From Okapia johnstoni (taxonomy: Eukaryota; Chordata; Mammalia; Artiodactyla; Giraffidae): a stretch of DNA of 64,000 nt. How positions within the stretch are numbered: position 1 is the stretch's first letter; every line of letters begins with the position of its first letter. Of this stretch, positions 44,058-55,954 are shown piece by piece. The position numbers and the translations under genes were made by a program. The notes beneath the pieces were generated by a model that searched no databases, was not told the origin of the DNA, and worked only from the letters and a program-made list of their open reading frames with translations. The stretch is from assembly GCA_024291935.2 (NCBI GenBank), contig CM044307.1:100879461-100943460 (forward strand), given 5' to 3'.

Positions 44058-46357
44058 AGGAAATAGAGAAGAAGACACTACACATGGACATCACCAGATG
44101 ATCAACACCGAAATCAGATTGATTATATTCTTTGCAGCCAAAGATGGAGAAGCTGTATACAGTCAGCCAAAACAAGACTGAGAGCTGACTGTGGCTCAGA
44201 TCATGAACTCCTTATTGCCAAATTCAGACTTAAATTGAGGAAAGTAGGGAAAACCACTAGACCATTCAGGTATGACCTAAATCAAATCTCTTATGATTAT
44301 ACAGTGGAAATGAGAGCTAGATTTAAGGGACTAGATCTGATAGACAGAGTGCCTGATGAACTATGGGCGGAGGTTTGTGACATTGTACAGGAGACAGGGA
44401 TCAAGACCATCCCCATGGAAAAGAAATGCAAAAAAGCAAAATGGCTATCTGAGGAGGCCTTACAAAGAGCTGTGAAAGGAGAAGCAAAAAACAAAGGAGA
44501 AAAGGAAAGATATTCCCATTTGAATGCAGAGTTCCAAAGAATAGCAAGGAGAGATAAGAAAGCCTTCCTCAGTGATCAATGCAAAGAAATAGAGGAAAAC
44601 AAGAGAATGGGAAAGACTAGAGATCTCTTCAAGAAAACTAGAGATACCAAGGGAACCATCATGCAAAGATACCATCATGCAAAGATGGGCTCGATAAAGG
44701 ACAGAAATGGTATGGACTAACAGAAGCAGAAGATATTAAGAAGAGGTGGCAAGAGTACACAGAAAAACTGTACAAAAAACATCTCCATGACCCAGATAAT
44801 CACGATGGTGTGATCACTCACCTAGAGCCAGATATCCTGGAATGTGAAGTCAAGTGGGCCTTAGAAAGCATCACTACGAACAAAGCTAGTGGAGGTGATG
44901 AAATTCCAGTTAGCTATTTGAAATCCTGAAAGATGATGCTGTGAAAGTGCTGCACTCGATATGCCAGCAAATTTGGGAAACTCAGCAATGGCCACAGGAC
45001 TGGAAAAGGGCAGTTTTCATTCCAATCCCAAAGAAAGGCAATGACAAAGAATGCTCAAACTACCACACAATTGCACTCATCTCACACGCTAGTAAAGTAA
45101 TGCTCAAAATTGTCCAAGCCAGGCTTCAGCAACACGTGAACCGTGAACTTCCAGATCTTCAAGCTGGATTTACAAAAGGCAGAGGAACCAGAGATCAAAT
45201 TGCCAACATCTGCTGAATCATGGAAAAAGCAAGAGAGTTCCAGAAAAACATCTATTTCTGCTTTATTGACTATGCCACAGCCTTTGACTGTGTGGATCAC
45301 AAGAAACTGTGGAAAATTCTGAAAGAGCTGGGAATACCAGACCACCTGACCTGCCTCTTGAGAAACCTGTATGCAGGTCAGGAAGCAACAGTTAGAACTG
45401 GACATGGAACAACAGACTGGTTCCAAATAGGAAAAGGAGTCTATCAAGGCTGTATATTGTCACCCTGCTTATTTAACTTATATGCAGAGTACATCATGAG
45501 AAACGCTGGGCTGGAAGAAGCACAAGCTGGAATCTAGATTGCCGGGAGAAATATCAATAACCTCAGATATGCAGATGACACCACCCTTATGGCAGAACGT
45601 GAAGAAGAACTAAAGAGCCTCTTGATGAAAGTGAGAGAGGAGAGTGAAAATGTTAGCTTAAAGCTCAACATTCAGAAAACTAAGATTATGGCATCTGGTC
45701 CCATCACTTCATGGGAAGTAGATGGGGAAACAGTGGAAACAGTGTCAGAATTTATTTTTTTGGGCTCCAAAATCACTGCTTATGGTGATTGCAGCCATGA
45801 AATTAAAAGATGCTTACTCCTTGGAAGGAAAGTTATGACCAACCTAGATAGCATATTAAAAAGCAGAGACATTACTTTGCCAACAAAGGTCCATCTAGTC
45901 AAGGCTATGGTTTTTCCAGTAGTCATGTACGAATGTGAGAGTTGGAGTATAAAGAAAGCTGAGCGCTGAAGAATTGATGCTTTTGAACTGTAGTGTTGGA
46001 GAAGACTCTTGAGAGTCCCTTGGACTGCAAGAAGATCCAACCAGTCCATCCTAAAGGAGATCAGCCTTGGGTGTTCATTGGAAGGACTGATGTTGAAGCT
46101 GAAACTCCAATACCTTGGCCACCTCATGCGAAGAGTTGACTCATTGGAAAAGACCCTGATGCTCGGAAGGATTGGGGGCAGGAGAAGAAGGGAATGACAG
46201 AGGATGAGATGGCTGGATGGCATCACCGACTCTATGGACATGAGTTTGGGTAAACTCCAGGAGTTGGTGATGGACAGGGAGGCCTGATGTGCTGTGATTC
46301 ATGGGGTCGCAAGGAATCGGACACGACTGAGCGACTGAACTGAACTGAACTGAACTG
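44058..46357 (+). mobile_element. Longest BovB copy (2.3 kb), inactive
   Basis: Runs from the end of the endonuclease region through the linker, RT and C-terminus to the 3' end. Landmarks: KCKKAKWLSEEALQ in a frame at 44235-44720; QQWPQDWKRAVFIPIPKKGN; motif [45 protein letters not shown] with YADD intact; [28 protein letters not shown]. Disabling changes: a 16-bp perfect tandem duplication at 44655-44686 shifts the frame, an in-frame TAG is at about 45535, and further stops lie near 45967. The catalytic N-terminal part of the endonuclease is absent. Confidence 0.95.
44655..44686 (+). repeat. 16-bp tandem duplication inside BovB
   Basis: ACCATCATGCAAAGAT occurs twice head to tail. One copy fits the BovB consensus; the extra 16 nt shift the frame. 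Confidence 0.9.
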
Positions 46358-47401
46358 AATTTACCAAAATAAATTAGACTCTCCCTGGAAACCAAAGATT
46401 GCAACCTCATGTGTCTCTAGAAGCCAGGCAAGGTTACGTGGATGAAGCAGGCTATGCATAGCACGGAGACAATCTTGAACTGAAGAGTCAAGCAACACTT
46501 AGCTCAAGCCATGTAATAATGAGTGTCCAGTATTTCCAGAGCTTTTGTTTGTTGAGACAAACTTCTAATGTAGATTTTTTACAAAACCTCCAAATTATTT
46601 AATACTGTGAGTTTTAAAAATAATAGTGTTTATTAAACAAATCTATCTGCTGGATAGATTTTTGCTGTGAGCCACCAGTTTGTGACCCTTCACCCTAAAT
46701 TGTGGTATTCTTGTCTTTCTCTGCTGCATAAAACATTGAATGCCCGATGTAGATGATCACGTATTATTGTACAAATAAGGAAAAGACTATTTAATATTTG
46801 TTAAATATTTTTTAGGAAAACTAATATAATTTGTATATTTGGATGAAGGCTTCACCAGGTATCAACACAACACCCATTGGTGTGTGAACTTGTTTCCACC
46901 TAATGGGTGAGATAGTAATGTTAATTTTACTGACCCAACACCACTGACTCACTGGGGAAAAAAAACTGCCTTCTGTCTCTTTCTCATTACATGCACACAT
47001 ATGCATTCACACCCAGAGGCACTGTGTAACGTATATGCCTTGGTAGAAGTCACTATGCAATTGAAAACCTGAAAGGCCAGGGTCCATATCTCTACAGATA
47101 AAGCTGTAATAATCTTCAGTCTAGTATATCAGTGCTGGTGTCTAGTAAGCATATGTAAGCATTGAATCACTAGAGTTTCCAGAACTTATTAGATGAGGCC
47201 ATTTGAAAGTGACAGAAATCTTGACTTTATAGTTATTATCTTCATTTAACTTTTAAGACATGCTAACACATTATAAATCATTGGTAGAAACAGGCAGTCC
47301 TTGCCATGAATTAAGAGCTGCATGTTGAGAAAAAGATAAAATAACAGTGAGTTTTATTTTTTTGTATTGATAGTTTAGAATTCATCATATCAGGTGCCTA
47401 A
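46358..47401. other. No recognised feature
   Basis: AT-rich unique-looking sequence. No exon, RNA gene or named repeat. Confidence 0.5.
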
Positions 47402-47411
47402 TATATGTGTT

Positions 47412-47770
47412 CAGTTCAGTTCAGTTGCTCAGTCGTGTCCGACTCTTTGTGACCCCATGGACTGCAGCATGCCAGGCTTCCCTGTCCATCACCAACTCCC
47501 AGAGCTTGCTCAAACTCATGTCCATCGAGTTGGTGATGCCATCCAACCATCCCATCCTCTGTCGTCCCCTTCTCCTCCTGCCTTCAATCTTTCCCAGCAT
47601 CAGGGTCTTTTCCAAGGAGTCAGTTCTTCGCATCAGTTGGCCAAAGTATTGGAGTTTCAGCTTTAGCATCAGTCCTTCCAATGAGTGTTCAGGACTGATT
47701 TCCTTTAGGATGGACTGGTTTGATCTCCTTGCAGTCCAAGGGGACTTGCTCACACTTGCTCAAACACAAT
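47412..47770 (-). mobile_element. BovB LINE 3' end with 10-bp TSD
   Basis: Minus-strand BovB 3' terminus. The frame 47421-47753 is open ([15 protein letters not shown] start, [26 protein letters not shown]). Direct repeats TATATGTGTT at 47402-47411 and 47771-47780. About 25 bp of extra sequence with an 'acttgctca' duplication lies between the 5' truncation point and the right repeat, a filler-like junction. Confidence 0.92.
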
Positions 47771-47780
47771 TATATGTGTT

Positions 47781-48967
47781 AGAACATGTAAAATTATTAA
47801 GTAAGCTTTTAAAATTAAAGTATAATGCATACATACAGAAAAATACACAAATCATTAAATAGCTTAATGTATTATTTTCAAAGAAAGAAGCTCTAAACGT
47901 TTTGGAGTGATTTAACAGTTCATTTTGCATATTTGGTCAGTTCTAAAATATACCAATATGCTTCTGAACATAACATTATCCCTAACTTGTGCCTCTTTTT
48001 TGCCCTTGAGCTTTTGGTTAAACTTTAGATCACTTGTTTCTGTAAAGTATCCATTACCTATAGTCTTTTCATCATACAGCACTAAGGCTTTGTCTTGAGC
48101 AGATTCATCAATATTACTTCTGGATTATACATTGGAATTACAAGATAAATATTCTCTAAAATGATACATTTTTTTAAAAAAAAGAAAGACAAAAATAGTC
48201 CTTAAAAATGAGATTTTGGTTACGTTTTAAAATGTAACCATTGGTTACATTATAAAAATGTGAAAAATCAATAGGTAATTTTACCCTTGTAAAATGATAA
48301 TATTTTCCCCCTAAATGAAGGTTTTTGCAAAGAAGAATAAGAAGAAAGCACATTAAATAAAAATTCTCAGTATTAGAATCAGAGCCTATTATAGATTCAT
48401 CTAAGCAATTTTACTGTAAACACATACTTATAAACATAATGTCTCGTAACTGAATAGTTAAAGCAGGTCATATATCATAATACAAACAAAGATAAACATA
48501 TGTGGTAACCTAGAAACATATTAAAATTTTTATTATCTTACATAATCAAAGCACCATTTAAGTGGGTGAGCCAAAATTATTACATATAACCAAGTCTATT
48601 AATCCATAAATCCAGAAGAAAGTTCATTGTCTTCTCATGGTAAGAATGTTGTGTCACTGTTTACCTGGAGCTTTTCATTGATTAAGCAATGAATGTAACA
48701 CAAAGTTACACTATTATGATAGAGTTTTCAAACTGATGAAAAGATATTCTGGGTCTTCAGAATGACAGTGTAAAGTAGACTATCTATAATTATAATTAAG
48801 GGAGACAGTCCAAGTTTGGAATGTTTTTTTTTTTCATTGTCACATGTATAATCTGCATGTACCAAACCTCAGGCCTCTGCATCTGCAAATCTCTGATTAA
48901 AGTAAATCATGTAGCCTAATCAGAAGATTGCAATAAAATAGAATTTTGTTCACTAATTGAGAAACAT
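47781..48967. other. No recognised feature
   Basis: AT-rich unique-looking DNA; T run at about 48823-48834. Confidence 0.5.
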
Positions 48968-49312
48968 GTGCTGTGCTTAGTCGTGTCTGACTCTTTGCAG
49001 CCCCATGGTCTGTAGCCCACCAGGCTCCTCTGTTCATGGGGATTCTCCAGGCAAGAATACTGGAGTGGGTTGCCATGCCCTCCTCCGGGGGATCTTCCCA
49101 ACCCAGGGATCAAACCCAGGTCTTCTGCATTGCAGACAGATTCTTTACCATCTGAGCCACCAGGGAAGCCCAAGAATACTGGCTTGGGTAGCCTATCCCT
49201 TCTCCAGGGGAACTTCCCAACCCAGGAATTGAACCAGGGTCTCCTGCATTGCAGGTGGACTCTTTACCAGCTAAGCTACCAGGGAAGCCCCCATACAAGA
49301 ATACTGGAGTGG
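48968..49312 (-). mobile_element. Bov-tA SINE with duplicated head
   Basis: A complete reverse-complement Bov-tA (to 'gagccaccagggaagccc' at about 49171) followed by a second tRNA head/linker unit (49172-49290) and a third partial start ('caagaatactggagtgg'). The head unit is therefore repeated in tandem. The same architecture occurs at 59957-60285. Confidence 0.9.
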
Positions 49313-49334
49313 AAATACCTCACATACTCTTAAT

Positions 49335-49931
49335 TTATCAATGAAAGCTACCACCTTTTCAACTTCACCAAAGCCAACCATATTCTCATTCAAGGGAAGC
49401 ATTTGAGAGCTTAATGTCAAATCCCACTTTAACTACATCTGCAGTCTTGCCTTTCCCGTTAGTTTTAGTAATGGTTCTTAATCAGGTTGGCTCCTGACTG
49501 AGTCATACTTCTATGACTAACCTAAGTTGCACTCCAAGACCTCCAGGATTGCCTTACTTCAGTCGGTGCTCCCAGAGACTGGAACCTATTCTAGACCTCT
49601 CTCTTGGGACCCTGCTGCAGAACTGCCCTGATTCAGGGCGGCACCCTCATGCCTGGTCCCGCTGCCTCAATGTTACGTTTATTGTTTATGGAGCCCAGAT
49701 TCATTCACACTCATACTTTTTCTCAGAAATAACCATAACCAGATTTCCCTTTGGTGAATCCTACCTTCTAATCTTTTCTGTCAGCACAAGTGGTTACTGT
49801 GAATACTGTATGCTATTCTCTAAGAGGCTTCAGAGAATCAGTGCTTCGCATTTCCTTAACTCGTGTGCTCCAGTGAATAGCTCAAAATGGTATATGTCCC
49901 AAGCAGAGGCAATGCAATATGCTTCACCCTC
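49335..49931. other. Higher-GC unique segment; no gene supported
   Basis: A 141-codon frame at 49513-49938 lacks recognisable motifs and any start or splice support, and is treated as chance. Confidence 0.35.
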
Positions 49932-50013
49932 ATTGTGAGCCTCAGACCCTTCCAGCATGCTCCTGCCACATATGCTGTTCCCTCTGCCTACAAAGTTTGT
50001 CCTTAGCTTTCTG
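49932..50013 (-). repeat. Inverted duplication, arm A
   Basis: The reverse complement of this segment matches 51363-51454 at roughly 92% by eye over ~85-90 bp (shared blocks include AAACTTTGTAGGCAGAGG and GCTGGAAGGGTCTGAGGC). Similarity stops abruptly on both sides. The core word 'tgctgttccctctgcct' also occurs in old L2-type repeats, so the unit may be repeat-derived. Confidence 0.8.
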
Positions 50014-51362
50014 TATTCCCCTGTCCACCCCATTCATATGTGTGAATTTTCCTGATGCATGTCTACAAACATGTAGCCCTAGGAAGTGTTGATAGTCTGA
50101 GAGTGAAGTCATTCAAAGGAAAAAATGAAGAGACTAAAACCTGATGTATTTGGGCCCTGATTCTGTAGTCAAATCTAAACCTGGCTTGCTTAGTTATATA
50201 TTTTTTTTGTTTAAGAAGTTAGAGCAGTTACCTTCAATTGAAAAATAATCTTGATTGATTCATAATTTATTCACTCCATAAATAATCATTGAGGATGCAC
50301 AATACCCAAGAATTGGTTAGGTGTTGTGGATATGGAAGAGAAAGTCCCTGACCTCATGGAACTCATATTTAGCTGGAGGACCACTGTTAGATTTCCATGA
50401 TGCTGATTTCATGCCTATCTGGACTTCTTCCCATTAGCTGTTGACGGATACCTGTGATTCTGAGCTTTGCTTGCTGGCCTGCCACAGAGTCTCTAACACT
50501 GAACTTGCAAAGAATTCATTCTCTTGTCTGGAGACCTTTATAGCTATGGGTTATCAGCTGTGTGGACCGTCTCATTTTAGCAGGTCTCTTTAGACTCTGG
50601 GTGTCAACTATTGCCTGTCTAACCTATACCACTGCTATTTGAGCTTCAGTATGTTATTTCCCATGTTTTACTTTGTTTGTTTATTTTCGTATGTCATTGG
50701 AAATAAGGATTAAATAGCTTTTAGGAATCAGATGGTGAGAAGGAAGATGAGGACCTCTTGTCCATTAGGAAAAGTTAGGTTTATATTCATTTACCATGCA
50801 TGTCTTCTTTCAGAGAAACGTTTTAGAGCCACTTTGGTAGGAGAAAATGAACAACAATAATCATAATTTAAATTGATTACATAATCGTTCTTTCTCCTTC
50901 CTTCATCTATATTTCCCCCTCTCCTTCCGACCCTCTCCTTTTTGCTTCCTTCAAGGTGGAATGTTCATTTAATTACTTCTTGGTAGTGTTCTGGGTGATA
51001 AAGTACAGCTTTAAACCTACAAAGTGTTTGCTCTTATGAAACATGAGTTCTAAATTAATAAGGCATTGAGTTCAGAACTTTTACATGTAATTCCATTTTA
51101 ACAATACAATGACTTATTTTTACCAGTAAGAAAGTGGATTCCAAGTTATATGGTTATGTAATTTGTCTAAGATCAGAGCAAAGGCAGAGACAGGGTTCTG
51201 ACTTAAGCGCATCTGACCCTGAAGCCCATTTTTGTAGCAGAAGATATCAAACTAAGCACTTAAGTGCTGTGAAGAAAAATAGAGCAAGGTATATGGGATC
51301 CGCAATGATGGGTCCCGGGAAATTCTAGATACAGAGGTAGAGTAGAGATCGAATTAGGCCAT
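50014..51362. other. No gene; MIR/L2-like traces between the inverted arms
   Basis: 50265-50385 ('aaataatcattgaggatgca', 'ggttaggtgttgtggatatg', 'agtccctgacctcatggaac') and 51110-51240 ('gtaatttgtctaagatcaga') look like MIR/L2-class remnants. Confidence 0.45.
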
Positions 51363-51454
51363 GCAGAAAGCTAAGGGACAAACTTTGTAGGCAGAGGGGA
51401 CAGCTTGTGTGGCAGGAGTATGCTGGAAGGGTCTGAGGCTCACAAGAAGGGCAG
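51363..51454 (+). repeat. Inverted duplication, arm B
   Basis: Partner of arm A, opposite orientation, 1.35 kb away. A one-base indel (ctaagg/ctaaggg) and about six substitutions separate them. Confidence 0.8.
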
Positions 51455-53238
51455 TGCAAGGAAGGAGAGGGTTGCAGAAGTGGAGGCCACAGGAATAGAC
51501 AGACGCCTGATGATGGAGCACATTATGGACCATAGCAAGAACTTGGGGTTTAAATGATACTTCTCTCTGCTCTAGTCCTACAATGCAGTTCTTTCTGTTC
51601 AAGGTTCAGAGGGTTGAGAAGGAATGAATCAGAGATAGGACTTTGAGAGCTCAGGGAGTGGATAAAACAGATGAGATAACAATGCTCAGGCTCTGGCCAA
51701 ACTCACATCCCACAAGTGTAACCACACCCTGTGTGGAAATCATTTCTGTCTTTGAACTGGAGTTGAGCAGAATGGGAGTGTAAGAATTGTGTTCTGATCT
51801 CTTTCCACTCTGTGCCTGGGCAGAGAAAAAGGAAGATCGGCACAAGTGGGTGTGAGGTCAGAGGAGAATTATGCAGCTGATACTCTGTTTAAAAGGAATT
51901 CCAGTGTTCACCCCCACTCCAAAATATCAACGGGCATTTCTGCCAACACACAGGCTGACACTGCAGTGTTATACTGATTGGCTTTCTATTTTATCAGGAA
52001 ACATTTGTATAGCCTGCATAACTCAAAGGTATAAATCAAAGGAGAAGACCCCATATAATGTAATCTGTAAACTTGTTCTTATCTTACAGTTTAAAGTAAA
52101 TCTCTCTAAAAGAATTGCATAACTTATGCTGCTTAGAAAAATTTTCACTATTGTTTCAAATGTTAAGCCTCAGAGTGATTTTCTTTCTTCCACACTTTCT
52201 GTGTTGAGTGAAAATTCATTCTTTAGGGAAAAAGAAACTTCCTTAAATAAGAAAGTCGTCATACTTATTTTGTATGAAAAATGTTTAATGTTACTATTGG
52301 AAGAAAGTGAACGACAATACTCAGAGTTGGGATTGGCCGAATAGAAGAATAGGATAGAATCAAGTATTTTGAGAGCTTAGACATTTTTTAAATCATCTCC
52401 AATTTTTTTTTTAAACATGAGAAAATTAAATTTGGAGAAGTTCAGCTTAAGTTTGAAGTTTGTCTTCAAAACGAAGTAACTTTTTCTTTGTTTTAAATTT
52501 TAGCTTTTAGTTACCCCTGGCCTTTCAAAGGTAGTCATTTTTTATTATAATTGTATTTTTGTAGATACTCATGAATATGGTGAAGAATGCCTTCCATGGG
52601 ATTGGTGGTGGTATTTTGGGTAACTTTGCCAGCTATATCTTTTACATAGCTATATATATTTATATCCCTGTCTATTCTATGTCTGTCTGTATTTTTAAAA
52701 TGTAAAAATGTATTTTGTATAGGGACCCATCACACACACATGCACACACACAACTAAAACATGTGTTTTCTTTTTTCTCTTTACTTGTCTTCTCTATGCT
52801 TCAGCTCTATTTTCTTTTCTGCTTAATTAAAAACCTAGTCCCAATCCACTGAAATGATTTTACAAACCCACTTATGGGTCTAAACTCACAGTTAGTAAAG
52901 GCATGATTTTGAAAAAAATACCATTGACTTATGATGAAAATCCATATCTGCTGTAAAAGGAAGTTGAGGATGGTTTTGGTATCAGTTCCTAGGCTTTGGT
53001 GGTTGCTGTCATAGAATCAACCCATTCTCTACTCCTGAGCTAGATCGACAATGGCCATAAGTTTGATCTCAAATAGCATTTATCTCTTTATCTTTTTAGA
53101 ATTTCTTGATGTCACTAATTAGCTGTTGACCCTGCAGTACTGGAAAGAATAGTTGCAAGTTCTTGAAGCACATTCTGTATGTATACTATAAGCTATAAAT
53201 ATATATTTAATAGCTTTAGGATTTTAGATTTCAGTAGC
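51455..53238. other. No gene; (CA)n at 52730-52752
   Basis: AT-rich unique-looking DNA with a short (CA)n microsatellite. Short frames at 51871-52122 and 52126-52344 have no support. Confidence 0.45.
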
Positions 53239-53239
53239 T

Positions 53240-53303
53240 GGAGGGGAACGGGGAGGCGGTGGAGGCGGGTGGGGGGGCGGTGGGTGGGAGGGAGAGAGAG
53301 AGA
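53240..53303 (+). repeat. G-run cluster, quadruplex-capable
   Basis: Contains at least six runs of three or more G within ~50 nt, including GGGTGGGGGGGCGGTGGGTG, then (GA)n. It lies about 110 bp upstream of the BovB insertion at 53414. Confidence 0.85.
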
Positions 53304-53413
53304 AACCAAAAGAGAGCAAAGTTCATTTATTCAAGAGGAGACTCAATCATCAGTCCAAAGTACACTTAGAACTTTCAACAAACTGAAAGCTCGAATTCTG
53401 TCCGGTACTTAAA

Positions 53414-54611
53414 GATGTTCAAGCTGGTTTTAGAAAAGGCAGAGGAACCAGAGATCAAATTGCCAACATCCGTTGGATCATTGAAAAAGCAAGAGAGTTC
53501 CAGAAACACATCTATTTCTGCTTTATTGACTATGCCAAAGCCTTTGACTGTGTGGATCACAATAAACTGTGGGAAATTCTGAAAGAGATGGGAATACCAG
53601 ACCATCTGACCTGTCTCTTGATAAACCTGTATGCAGGTCAGGAAGCAACAGTTAGAACTGGACATGGAACAACAGACTGGTTCCAAATAGGAAAAGGAGT
53701 CTATCAAGGCTGTATATTGTCACCCTGCTTATTTAACTTATATGCAGAGTACATCATGAGAAATGCTGGGCTGGAAGAAACACTAGCTGGAATCAAGATT
53801 GCCGGGAGAAGTATCAACAACCTCAGATATGCAGATGACACCACCCTTATGGCAGAAAGGGAAGAAGAACTAAAGAGCCTCTTGATGAAGGTGAAAGAGG
53901 AGAGTGAAAAAGTTGGCTTAAAGCTCAACGTTCAGAAAACTAAGATCATGGCATCTGGTCCCATCACTTCATGGGAAGTAGATGGGGGAACAGTGGAAAC
54001 AGTGTCAGACTTTATTTTTTGGGGCTCCAAAATCACTGCTGATGGTGATTGCAGCCATGAAATTAAAAGATGCTTACTCCTTGGAAGGAAGGTTATTACC
54101 AACCTAGATAGCCTATTTAAAAGCAGAGACATTACTTTGCCAACAAAGGTCCATCTAGTCAAAGCTATGGTTTTTCCAGTGATCATGTGTGGATGTGAGA
54201 GTTGGACAGTGAAGAAAGCTGAGCGCCGAAGAATTGATGCTTTTGAACTGTGGTGTTGGAGAAGACTCTTGAGAGTCCCTTGGACTGCAAGAAGATCCAA
54301 CCAGTCCATCCTAAAGGAGATCAGCCTTGGGTGTTCATTGGAAGGACTGATGTTGAAACTGAAACTCCAATACTGTGACCACCTCTTGCGAAAAGTTGAC
54401 TCATTGGAAAAGACCCTAATACTGGGAAGGATTGGGAGCAGGAGGAGAAGGGGACAACAGAGGATGAGGTGGCTGGATGGCATCACCAACTCTATGGACA
54501 TGGGTTTGGGTAAACTCTGGGAGTTGGTGATGGACAGGGAGGCCTGGCGTGCTGCAATTCATGAGGTCGCAGAGTTGGACACGACTGAGCGACTGAACTG
54601 AACTGGACTGA
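53414..54611 (+). mobile_element. Young BovB copy with uninterrupted RT-to-C-terminus frame
   Basis: 5'-truncated BovB starting at [20 protein letters not shown]. One frame is open without a stop from 53414 to 54601 (about 395 codons; the first internal Met is at 53552). It includes motif [33 protein letters not shown], the catalytic box [21 protein letters not shown] and [12 protein letters not shown] 2-bp deletion near 54570 changes only the last residues ([12 protein letters not shown]). Direct repeats ACTTAAA at 53407-53413 and 54612-54618. The endonuclease and the RT N-terminus are missing, so it cannot mobilise itself. Confidence 0.95.
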
Positions 54612-54618
54612 ACTTAAA

Positions 54619-55841
54619 ATCTTACATGAATAATTGTATCGTTTTCCTGCTCTTTATTCATTAGACAACAACACTGTGTTAAACCTCACAGTAGAGGACA
54701 GTTTTTGTTTTTGCCAACTTGATATCTGTGAACTCTTCCTCCATGACCAGTAACTCACATTTCTTGGAGCCCATTTCCCCTGTCCCTCTCTCAGTTCTTA
54801 CAATGAGTCATAACATCAGGGACCAATTCTCAGCCCTGTTTGTTGGATTCTGAAGTGCTTTCCTCCCCCCTGCTGATTGCACTTGAACCCAAAAATATAT
54901 TCAGCCTCATCCTGAACTTAAGGACCAATATTGAGGAGAGGGAACAGTAATCTAAACTGCCCTGTGATTTTCCTCCTAAACTGGTTTCTGACTTTGTGCC
55001 TCAGTTCTGTTAATGGGCCACCCTTGATACGTGGGGCCTGTGCCACTGTATGTAATTTGTCCCTGAAAATTTGATTCTTTGCCTTTTTCTTGCTTGGATC
55101 TGGAAATACAGGTTATGAATACACTAATTGTCTGACCTCACAGGTACTGCTGATGTGACTTACCCGCTTTTCTGTGAACTCCTGGAGGACTGCACTCCGG
55201 TCATTTGGCACCTCACGGTAAGAAGTGCTCCTATTTCCCTATAAAGGCCACTGGAGGGACTCTTTCCTAGGCTACCCTTATTGTTTGTTACAGTGTTTCA
55301 GATTCAGAGTGGTGTTCTCTCACTGGGTCTCTTCCCAACACCTGTGGCAGAGTCAGTTCCAAGTGTCTGTCCCCCTCCCACGGATGAGTCTCTTATCAGA
55401 GCTGAGCCGCTCCTTCATTACTCTGCTGTTAATTGGACCACATCTGGTAGATTCTCAAGATACATGAAACTTTTTTTTTCTTTCCCTATATCCAGTACAG
55501 TATTTTGCTCAGGAAGTAGTTGTTGAACAAGCATGCCCATTTGAAAATTTACATTGCTTGTCACAGTTGTCATTTTGTTTGAGGGGTCACAAAAGGAAAA
55601 CTTGTACCTTGATAACTGTTTTAAGTGAGACAAATTTGGAAAGAATGAATCTACTTTTTCAAGACTTATTATGAAATAAAATGTCAAAAGGATGTTTATT
55701 AACTGAAAAATCCAGACTTTCATTTTGGTGCTACAGCTTTTGAGTGTGTTCCATGTAACCTCCAACAGCTTTAAAATATATTTTTTATCAAGATAAAAGT
55801 AAAATGTGTTGATATTAAACTGTTTCATGACACAACAAAGT
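54619..55841. other. No recognised gene; mixed-GC stretch
   Basis: 54750-55470 has higher GC than its surroundings and short frames (55225-55467, 55281-55526) without start, splice or protein support. 'cctataaaggcc' at 55239 is TATA-like but isolated. An old LTR is conceivable but I cannot place its ends. Confidence 0.35.
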
Positions 55842-55954
55842 AAGAAGGAAAGAAAGGAAAAGAAAGAAAAAGAAAAACCGAGGGAGGGAGAGAGAGGGGA
55901 GTGGGAGAAAAGAAGGAGGGAGGGAGGAAGGAAAGATGGAAGGAAGGAAGGAAA
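55842..55954 (+). repeat. Polypurine (GA/GGAA) tract
   Basis: About 113 nt of almost pure A/G on this strand, interrupted only by 'cc' at 55877-55878 and single T at about 55902 and 55936. Built of GAAA, GGGA and GGAA units; (AAGG)n at its right end. Likely length-polymorphic and triplex-capable. Confidence 0.92.

Noticed and set aside
49513..49938. 141-codon plus-strand frame
   Set aside because: No motif, start context, splice signal or similarity that I recognise; consistent with a chance frame in a slightly GC-richer stretch.
55225..55270. TATA-like 'cctataaaggcc' as a promoter
   Set aside because: Isolated match with no CpG enrichment, no clear first exon and no LTR ends that I could define.
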